A DNA stretch of 64,000 nt from Mactromeris polynyma (taxonomy: Eukaryota > Mollusca > Bivalvia > Venerida > Mactridae), in NCBI GenBank assembly GCA_032209605.1, contig JASFXZ010000005.1:24168905-24232904 (forward strand). Direction: 5' to 3'. The position numbers and the translations under genes are program-made. Below, one piece after another: positions 56,442 to 64,000 of this stretch; positions within the stretch are counted from its first letter, which is position 1; every line of letters begins with the position of its first letter. Below the pieces are notes generated by a model that did no database searches, had not been told where the DNA came from, and saw only the letters and a list, made by a program, of their open reading frames with translations.

Positions 56442-57611
56442 CAGATGCGTCCTAGTGCGTCTGCATGGAGATACAACTGTGTCAATTTCTACCTTCGTTT
56501 TCGATTGTCAATGTAGTTTCCCTTAAAATTGCTTTTTGAAGCCAGGGAAATTCCGATTCCCATGCACTGTGTCTGTTGTATTTTGAGGCATAACTTTTCT
56601 TCTTTTTTTCTGGCGTCTTCATGATCCGTGACAGTCAAGCGCGTGAATGGTTGTTGTACGTTTTACACGGTGGAACGTTCTTTTAATGCTATAATAATAA
56701 CCAGTCTATGGAATCGTCTATTTATGTAATTTGATTGGAAGCAATTCGGAAATCCATTGATACGATTGGTTAATTTTCTCGCGGGATGCTGAGAGTAATT
56801 AAAAGTGGTCAGAACCGGATTTGGCAGATTTATGACCAGTTGGAACTGACAGTTATACGAGTATATCGAAAATTTATGACATTTGGCACATCCTGCAATG
56901 TTTTAGTGATCAGAGAAGGCTAATTAGCCAAAAATATGACCCCTCAAAACGTTATGTGGTCTGTTATTTTAAAAATCGTGAGAAAATGCGCCAAATTCGT
57001 GAAATCGTGACCACGACTTGAAATCGTGAAATTCACGATTTAAGCGTGGGACTTGACAGGTCTGGCCCTTGGCTACAATCATTTGTGGTGTCTTTCTTCT
57101 ACAAATATATTTATACACATGCATTAACAACATGCATATGCTAAGGTCTTCAGTTGAGTAATCCTTTGGCCAGGCTTATAATTATGTTTATATTTTAAAT
57201 CGGGCATCTGTAAACAATTTAGGATATATGGCATTTACTGAATGGAATATTATACAATGTTTGTTCCGTCCACTTTTGTATAACCATCTACTCAGTAAGG
57301 TCCTATGACCTTTCCCTACTATTCCTTGAATATTGTACTTTTATGTGATACTCTTCTTTATATATTTTTCTATACCGCCTTTTTTCCAATGGATTCACAT
57401 TAATGTATGACACTTTATGAACATGTCATTCATTTCTTCCATAGAATGACCTGGTTATAAATATTCTTTCCTGGTCGAGCGACAATAATTTGATGGTATC
57501 CTAGGAAAGGTGTCTTATAGCTAGTTCTATTTCTTAACTGTGCCCATGTGTTAACAGGGTTTGATCCTAAATAGCAGTGAATATATCGCATTATAATGGA
57601 TATCGCGGTAT

Positions 57612-58364
57612 AACCGACGGCGGTAAAACAGAGTTGCAGTGTATTACCTGTTGAAACTTAGAGAAGTGACTTCAATACACCTTAAACCTGGTCTTGTCCA
57701 TTGCCTTTGGCAACTTCAATGTATTAAAAGGATTGTCTAAAAACAATTTTGTAAGCTCTCTTGTTGTTTCATTGCTTATTTCACTTGCTATTTTTTCAAC
57801 GACATCCACTTTGGCCGTTAAATTCGAAGAGAAACATCAGCGCCACCACTGACGACAGATAACTCTCGTCACGAACGATAACTCTCGCACGATAAAAAAA
57901 TAATTCTAACGAAATACTCAGCAGTTGGAATAAGTCTTTTAATAATCCAAGATTTAGTGTTATTTAGTTTATAATTTAAAACACTTCATTCTTTGGTAAA
58001 ACATGACAGATAAATTGGCGGTTCGAAATTTTTTTTAAAAAGGAGATTGGTGAAGGGAAGGTGGGGGGGTTATCGGACTTCCAGTTCTAGCAAGGATTTT
58101 AATAAAAGTAATTAATATTATAACTCCCGAGTATGGTCACGGTGACAAGGACCTCTGGGTCCTTTTTTAGATGATCTTGAGTAGGGAGGCTTGTAAAACT
58201 ATATATTACAAACTGAAGGGTATGATGCCGGATTTGAGATTTGCAAAGGGGAAATTTTATCTGAGTAGCCCTTAAGTGATATCCCTATATATATATAGTA
58301 ATGTAGTTCAGCTCCGGATCATAGAATAATTTGCACCAATTATTCATAACTATTGCGTTCTAAA
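57612..58364. other. no gene recognised
   Basis: Sequence right of the satellite edge. It holds a G-tract near 58062 and no ORF with a motif. Confidence 0.5.
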
Positions 58365-58560
58365 CCTAAACATGTTTAGGCACATAGGGACCTACCATGT
58401 TAAGTTTATCCTTGTGTTTAGCTTGAAGCGTCTTGTGTTCTAATTCTAAACATGTTTAGGGGGATATCACGTTTAACATTGAAGTGTTTAAGGTTAGAAC
58501 ACAATCCTAAACATGTTTAGGCCTAAACATGTCCTTATAGTGTTCTATCTCTAAACGCGT
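58365..58560. repeat. cluster of CTAAACATGTTTAG palindromes
   Basis: Perfect palindromes CCTAAACATGTTTAGG at 58365-58380 and 58506-58521, CTAAACATGTTTAG at 58446-58459, plus a half site at 58522-58531. TGTTCTA/TAGAACA-like words flank them in both orientations. Possibly the ends of a small foldback element. Confidence 0.65.
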
Positions 58561-58854
58561 TTTTTACTGTGTACGGTGCTTCATAATGTGTTGATGCAAT
58601 CAAAATCAGTAGTTTCTTTGACAACACATACAGTATGTAATGAGGGGGCTAACATTTTGTTTTCAGTAAATAGGTTCCACAAAGCACTATTTTCTGGAAC
58701 ATGTTTTACCATTGCACACGGTAAAAAGAAGTCACTGGCCTCTTCTTATCTGGAATCTTGTACAGAAGGTCAGCTTTTAAATTTCCTGTAAGAATTTCAA
58801 TTGTATTCTGGGAAAAGTAATTATCTCCAAAGTTAAACTTTTTCCTCTCTTCTT

Positions 58855-60480
58855 TTACCTTTTAGTAAAATTGGTCACAAACTGATGGTGCCGTTGATGA
58901 TCTACCTCATTACACTTGAATACCACACAATTCAGCAATTCTGCCAAATGCTTCACAGCTGCTGAATACGTTTCCAAGGCTGTGGTGTCACTAATTCTTT
59001 TGCTACTACATGTAACGGACACATTTTCTTCTGTACTCGTGCCTGGCAAACAGACCCCCTTCCTGTGTCGTAGGATCATATTGGGTGGTTTCTTCCCAGT
59101 GGTATACTTCATATATTTTCAATACCACATATCCCATTCTAGTAGCTTTTAGGATTTCTGGTGTACACCATGTCCCGATCTTCGCCCGTTGTGCATTAGT
59201 ACATGTACATGGATCTTGGTTTTCATTATCGGCACAAGTACGACAAAGTGGAAATTTGAGTTTTTCATTGGACCTGTACGGAAGAACAGGGTGATAGAGT
59301 CCTCACAGTGGTAATTTCTTCACTTTAGCAATTCCAAAGTACTTGTCAATGTCCTCAAAGTCTTTGGTGATAATGGTGGGGTGACCCACGGGATTCTGAC
59401 AGTATTTGTTCACCCAAGGGTACAGGCTAGTAAAGTCCACATACTGGATTTCTTCTTTCTCTTGAACCTTGTAATAGAGTTGACTCGCACTGGTCCGCCC
59501 TCAAAAAATATATCTCTTGGATCTAATCGATCTTCTATATCCAAATGGTTGATAAAGGTTTTCATGTCTGTGCTGTTGTCCATGTAATCCATTCTTCTTC
59601 TTGACGTATATACATTTTTCCGTCTATCTTTTTAGCCCGAATCCTTTTTTTACCCACCTTCACTCTCCATTTTTCTTCAAGAAACTTGGTCCTGTACACA
59701 TTCATACATACAGTTGCTATAGTGACTGAAATGAAAGGGTCTACGGCACCCACCCATACTGTTTCCATCTTTCCTTTGTCATTGATTATTTCTTCTTGTG
59801 TTCCTGTAGCTGACATCAAAAGCACATCGTCGGGGAGGACACACTTCAGATGGATTGGACCTACAAAAAAGACCTCTTCAAACGCCGTCACATCATTCAA
59901 ACTCGCGGGTCTATCCAATGGATCATTGGCCAATTCACTGATCGCTACGGCTAACTGTCTCTGTTGATTCTGATTTTTATTGGTGAGATCCTTGTAGAAG
60001 GACAGGGGGACTATCTGATGTTCCAAGATCGGTTCTTAAATACTTTTCTTTCCTCTGGTCTTAGTGATTCTTTTCCATTCTTCTGGAGTACATCGTTTTA
60101 ATTTGGCCCAACTGACCCCTATAACTCTGGCCATACACAGCTGATCTTCATTTTCGATGGTGACTAGGGACGTCTTCAACTGAAGTGAATTGTTTTTCCC
60201 TTTTAACCTAGTTATGCTGCGCCTTGGACCTCCGGCTTCTTTGGGTAGGTCAATTGAACCAACAGTGATGTCAAAACTGTCGTCCATCTCTAAATCTTCG
60301 TTACTATTCAAAACCTTTTTAACGGTCTCCATTACGGTATTGGCGGTGAGTTGGTCGGGTTGGAGGGGAACGAAAATCGGATTGTTAAGCCCTTCATGGT
60401 TTATAACCACCAGACCATAATCATTTCCGGCCCCTCGGGCCCGATCTAACACATCGTCAAACAGCTGGTGGACAAATGGT
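58855..60480 (-). pseudogene. decayed protein-primed family-B DNA polymerase (Polinton/Maverick type)
   Basis: Minus-strand segments in order: LFDDVLDRARGAGNDYGLVV to GVSWAKLKRCTPEEW (from about 60480), an in-frame TAA near 60037, RPASLNDVTAFEEVF, VTIATVCMNVYRTKFLEEKW, then after a frame change LDPRDIFFEGGPVRVN, then in another frame VDFTSLYPW (palm motif A) and a stretch ending in VLKIYEVYHWEE. This order matches the exonuclease-to-palm part of DNA_pol_B_2 proteins of Polinton/Maverick elements and relatives. At least one stop, several frameshifts and an internal deletion are present. The YxDTD motif was not found. No integrase or capsid gene is visible nearby. Confidence 0.7.
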
Positions 60481-60697
60481 CTCCTAACTGCGAATATTAA
60501 GATGGTGAACGGAGTTTGCTAAATCCGTGTGTGTTTCGTTTTGAAACTAAAATAAAACCAAATATGTTTACGAGAAAGAAAAAGTACATATATGTAAAAA
60601 AAATGTTAGATAAACCTATAAGCCGAATTTATGAATACCTACTTCCAAACACGGAGACGTTCATCAGCTTGTGGAAGTTGTTTTGGAATATAAATAG

Positions 60698-60804
60698 CGT
60701 ACAATTGCATGTTTCTATAATGCATCATGTAATGATGTTTGTCTTCTTATGTAGCTAGTAACTTCCCCACTCACCTCGTGTAGGTAGAGGATCATTTTCT
60801 GTCA
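60698..60804. repeat. upstream block, left copy (repeated at 63893-64000)
   Basis: About 107 bp, beginning CGTACAATTGC and ending ATCATTTTCTGTCA, is repeated at 63893-64000 in the same orientation with few differences. TATAAATAGC lies just left of this copy (60689-60698) and 24 bp left of the other. The block lies upstream of minus-strand genes. From 60805 to 61375 I see no gene. Confidence 0.85.
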
Positions 60805-61375
60805 GATTATACAATTTTCTCAACAACTGCTGTGCAAGTTTATACAGACACCACAGTAAATGTATTTATTTGAAACCTATTTATGTTACTCTGGTTGTGT
60901 TCTACTGTGTTATCCTCAATGTATAAACACAACAACAAGGTCTAAAGTTCAATCGTATAATTGTATTGTAATATCTACACTCTACAAAATATAAATGCAC
61001 TTTATCAGTTTAAGAGTTACAAGATAATAATCACAATTGCAACACAATAATACAATACAAATAAAATCATAATAATGTACATAGACCTCATCAATTACAA
61101 CAATTGCAATAAGCTAAACATAAAGTAGGATTTCCTTCATACATAGAAAAATGGTTACTGTACCCATAATTACCACTTGCTTAACTATAATACATTGTTT
61201 TATATAGTGTCCATTTAAACATGCTTTGGTGTTTACACAACCACAATTGAATCTTCAAAATTGTCACAAAAGTTAGGACCAATGGCCACAGCACAGAGAT
61301 TGTGTTTTTTACTGTCTAAGACAGGCAAACATGTCAAATAATTATTTATTAAGGCCATTAACAGGTTTGTGGTGA

Positions 61376-62033
61376 TTAACCATCATCCATGTTTGTAAAC
61401 ACCAAAGCATGTCCCAATTCGTGGAGAAGAGTTCCAAGATAATGTATATCAGAAACATGATGATACAAAAACAAATGAATCTCACACTGTCTTGGATTTT
61501 TACAATAGGTATATCCATACATGAGATCATCCTTCATTTCCATACTGCTATATCCTGAATGAATATGAATTTGCAAACGTTGCAGGTCCACCAGACGCGT
61601 ATCTAACAATGTCAGTAGAATTGACATCACCTGAATAATATTATATACAATGAAGTTAAACACTGTCGCATCATACAATGAAATCAAGTACAATTTTTTA
61701 AAGAAGCATAACTATTTGACTGATTAACTTATGAAATTTCAGAGTTGAAATGTTATTTACCTCGTATGTTAATTCCATTGACTGTTGTATATTAATTCCA
61801 TTGTTTTGATCTGTTGCTATGTTTGTCTCGGCGTTCATGAACGCCTTCGTCGTGTCACTGTTTCCAATTGCAACACAATCATCTTTCTTGACCGTAATAT
61901 TATCATGTACAGTTTTAATCTCTACTACACATTTTCCAAACCTGTGCAGACCCTGTCCATTCATTAGCAAACACGACAGTACTTCACTAACCAAGAGGTT
62001 GACGTCATCAGGGCTCATGTTGGATGTTGACAT
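61376..62033 (-). CDS. HELGH zinc-protease-like protein, copy 1 (shortened)
   Basis: Exon 1, 62033-61761 (91 codons, MSTSNMSPDDVNLLV), and exon 2, 61630-61376, join in phase 0 at clean GT-AG sites to give 175 residues. Exon 2 has LMYGYTYCKNPRQ and LGTLLHELGHALVFTN with the zinc-binding HExxH motif. It stops five codons later. The paralogue at 62267-62725 continues through SHSDEW, where a SprT-like third ligand would be; here a small deletion shifts the frame before that point, though similar sequence goes on in another frame. Probably inactive as a protease. Family placement (SprT-like zincin) is an inference. Confidence 0.55.
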
Positions 62034-62045
62034 TTTTGAGACATG

Positions 62046-62283
62046 ACACCCACTCTAACCATTGTATAGATACTTTACTGTATTGGTCTTTTTTGTAGCC
62101 ACCGGGGGTGGTATTTTGGCTATAGGTGTGGACCACAATTTCCCTTCTCATGATAGTGTCATCAGCCTTCTCTTCGGCCATCCATTCTTCTTCTTGACGT
62201 ATATACACTTTTCCGTCTATCTTTTTAGCCCGAATCCTTCTTTTACCCACCTTCACTCTCCATTTTTTAATGAAAAACGCCAT
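62046..62283 (-). pseudogene. second fragment of the family-B DNA polymerase
   Basis: KKWRVKVGKRRIRAKKIDGK to EEEWM is almost identical at DNA level to about 85 bp near 59589-59673 (two or three differences), and then continues with PPG-like TPGGYKKDQYSKVSIQWLEW, a segment that the other copy has lost. It lies between the two protease-like genes with no start or end of its own, so it is a recent fragment copy. Confidence 0.7.
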
Positions 62284-62725
62284 TGCATAAAAGATTGTGC
62301 CTTTTACCGTCTAAGACAGGTAAACATACCAAATAATTATTAATTAGGGACATTAATTGGTGTGTGGTGATTAACCACTCATCAGAGTGACTATCATTGG
62401 TATTGGTAAACACCAAAGCATGTCCAAGTTCATGAAGAAGAGTTCCAAGAAAATGCATATCCGACACATGTGACTTCAAAAAAATGTGAATAGATACTCT
62501 TTTTGTGGACCTCGAGTTTGTGGTATAACCATACATTGTAACTTCTTCGCTATCATCTGTACAGAATTCGGAGTGTAGATATACTTCTAGCTCTTCAAAA
62601 GACAATTTGTAGAAATTATAGACATTATAAAATAATAACTTTGAATCGTCATTTATGTGCAAAAATATGGTATTGTTCCACTTTGTGAGTGAAACACTCC
62701 GACCATAAGCAAATTTATTGCGCAC
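62267..62725 (-). CDS. HELGH zinc-protease-like protein, copy 2
   Basis: An open frame of about 150 codons preceded by an acceptor-like TTTCTAGTCAG, so probably an internal or last exon starting near VRNKFAYGRS. It shares MYGYT, the HVSD block and LGTLLHELGHALVFTN with copy 1 (about half of residues identical) and adds NDSHSDEWLITTHQLMSLIN, where His after HExxH could be the third zinc ligand, as in SprT-like proteases. The stop overlaps the polymerase fragment. Which upstream exon it joins is unresolved. Confidence 0.5.
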   Translation of the reverse strand: MRNKFAYGRSVSLTKWNNTIFLHINDDSKLLFYNVYNFYKLSFEELEVYLHSEFCTDDSEEVTMYGYTTNSRSTKRVSIHIFLKSHVSDMHFLGTLLHELGHALVFTNTNDSHSDEWLITTHQLMSLINNYLVCLPVLDGKRHNLLCNGVFH

Positions 62726-62953
62726 CCTGACTAGAAATCCCTGGTTATCATATGACTCCTTTTTTTCTATCCCATCATGGTCTTTATTTATTTTTATTTT
62801 ATTTTTTATTTAAATATTATTATAAAATAATTGTAACGCAGTCTTGTATTAGATAAATGTAACACTCAAAGCTTTTAAACTAGAAAACTACATACATACA
62901 CACGAGAAAGCATTGTTTTCATTTGTTTTTTTTTATTTTACAATTTACAACAA

Positions 62954-63464
62954 TCATTTCAATATTTCATCCAGCTCCCAAAGCTTTTGTTTTATTTCTG
63001 ACAACTTTTTTCTTGCGTCTTTCTGAAGTAAGCGAAGATGAAATTCATGTAACAATGTTCATAATCAAAGTTTCCTAACACCGTTGTTTTAGTAACATGA
63101 ATAGGTCCTACTGTTAAGCAATGTTGACAATGGGAACAATACAAATATTTAACGCATTGTAATTACTGCGTTTATAATATAACACATTAAATTCATTAAA
63201 CAAAAGCGTCCGGACATCTGAGGAAATTATTTACAAAGAATACACTTACCATCTTTTCCTCTGTATCCCAGCGTATGGTCTGAAAAAGACTGTTAAACGC
63301 CAAGTGTGGACAGGATGAATGGATACAAGTACTTACATTTGTCTTGTTTCAATCAAAGCACGGTACCATAATTATTAGCAAGCAAATTATAAATTATAAT
63401 CGCATAGTATACTTACAGAACTGGACCAGTCTACTTCGCTGTTATATTCGCTCATCTTCGGTGT
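62954..63464 (-). CDS. 45-codon three-exon gene (hypothetical)
   Basis: ATG at 63455 (MSEYNSEVDWSSS), donor TTCT|GTAAGT; exon 63279-63250 (TIRWDTEEKM), donor ATG|GTAAGT; exon 63022-62954 (KDARKKLSEIKQKLWELDEI LK then stop). All junctions are phase 0 with strong consensus sites. A 5' non-coding exon ending at 63789 (CC|GTAAGT) and the acceptor at 63464 fit upstream. The product would be a short acidic peptide with a C-terminal amphipathic helix. No homologue recognised; it could instead be the start of a larger transcript including copy 2 of the protease gene. Confidence 0.45.
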
Positions 63465-63892
63465 CTAAAATTGAATTAAGAATAAATGTTCTCAGATAAT
63501 ATAACACTTTTTTCACGTATATTTGAATTAAGGATAATGGATGTTGACTGTATAATTACTAGATTATACTATAATACCCGTTTAAACGATTCTCTATTTT
63601 TACCACCAGAACAACATCGTTACTAGTTTAAAACACAATTAAAAATATATACGTCATTACTAAAATATATAACTGTCGTTATTATGTTATGTTTTTTATT
63701 TACAAGTGTAATTAATATTTACCGGCACATATCTACAGAATAAAAAAACATTGTCAGAAAAATCAAAACAAACAAAACTGAAACTTACGGAGCTAAACAA
63801 TTTCTTGCCCTTAGCATTTTTGGTGGACACGTTGACAGGCTGTCGAAATTTCAGGACTCTATAAATAGCTTATATTTCCATTCCCAGTTGCA

Positions 63893-64000
63893 CGTACAAT
63901 TGCAAGTTTCTATAATGCATCATGTAATGATGTTTGTCTTCTAATGTAGCTAGCAACTTCCCCACGCGACCTCGTGTAGGTAGAGGATCATTTTCTGTCA
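63893..64000. repeat. upstream block, right copy
   Basis: Direct repeat of 60698-60804, cut by the window end. It lies upstream of the 45-codon gene's first exon. Confidence 0.85.

Larger units (their letters stand above)
18357..57611. repeat. 1,268-bp satellite array (6.2 monomers) split by three transposons
   Basis: With CCCTACTATTCC as unit start, units begin at 18359, 27524, 28792, 30060, 31328, 32596 and 57314. The four uninterrupted steps between 27524 and 32596 are each exactly 1,268 bp. Unit 1 (18359-19051 plus 26949-27523) and unit 6 (32596-32915, 47616-47694, 56445-57313) also sum to 1,268 once insertions and duplicated target bases are removed. The last unit stops after about 298 bp, at the point matching the start of the array, with a changed stretch near 57473-57483. 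No ORF of 60 codons exists in the 6.0-kb clean part (26949-32915). Internal copies are almost identical; the first differs at several positions. A small palindrome (AAATCGTGAAATTCACGATT) recurs in each unit. Confidence 0.95.

Overview
The window looks like nuclear DNA of an animal, most likely a lophotrochozoan and probably a bivalve mollusc. The evidence is AT-rich sequence, GT-AG introns, tRNA-derived SINEs, many foldback MITEs, and the element families present (DIRS, Ty3-type LTR element with an F-type envelope, Harbinger, a TTAA-duplicating DDE transposon). The species is inferred, not shown. I recognise no certain single-copy host gene; nearly every coding region belongs to a mobile element. 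All splice models were joined by hand.

Layout. 1-5.1 kb: multi-exon minus-strand gene with a MULE-type transposase core. 5.5-11.5 kb: foldback elements, short tandem repeats, a decayed LINE reverse transcriptase, a hAT-type MITE with an 8-bp target duplication, and C-tracts. 11.5-18.1 kb: a DIRS-type retroelement with a tyrosine-recombinase/gag chimeric ORF, a first exon of a PIF1-like helicase, and two perfect 178-bp inverted copies of one ORF-bearing block on either side.

18,357-57,611 is the core of the window. It is one tandem satellite array with a 1,268-bp monomer, opened by three insertions: a Ty3-type LTR retroelement (19,052-26,944, TTGG duplication, env ORF open, pol largely deleted); a 14.7-kb TTAA-flanked Kolobok-like DNA transposon (32,916-47,611); and an 8.75-kb PIF/Harbinger transposon (47,695-56,441). 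Removing them with their target duplications restores both interrupted monomers to exactly 1,268 bp, so the boundaries are very well supported.

The most interesting system is the Kolobok-like element. It carries two convergent spliced genes: a 13-exon DDE-type transposase and a 4-exon, 255-residue RG/RS-rich protein ending in the cysteine-rich cytoplasmic 'ballast' domain known from the P2X7 receptor. This suggests that the ballast domain can be a component of a DNA transposon. The Harbinger element next to it has the same tail-to-tail layout, with a complete Myb/SANT-like gene (266 aa) and a complete HARBI1-like transposase (339 aa) with perfect 27-bp terminal inverted repeats.

57.6-64 kb: a decayed protein-primed family-B DNA polymerase of Polinton/Maverick type, two diverged genes with an HELGH zinc-protease motif, a 45-codon three-exon gene, and a duplicated about 107-bp upstream block.
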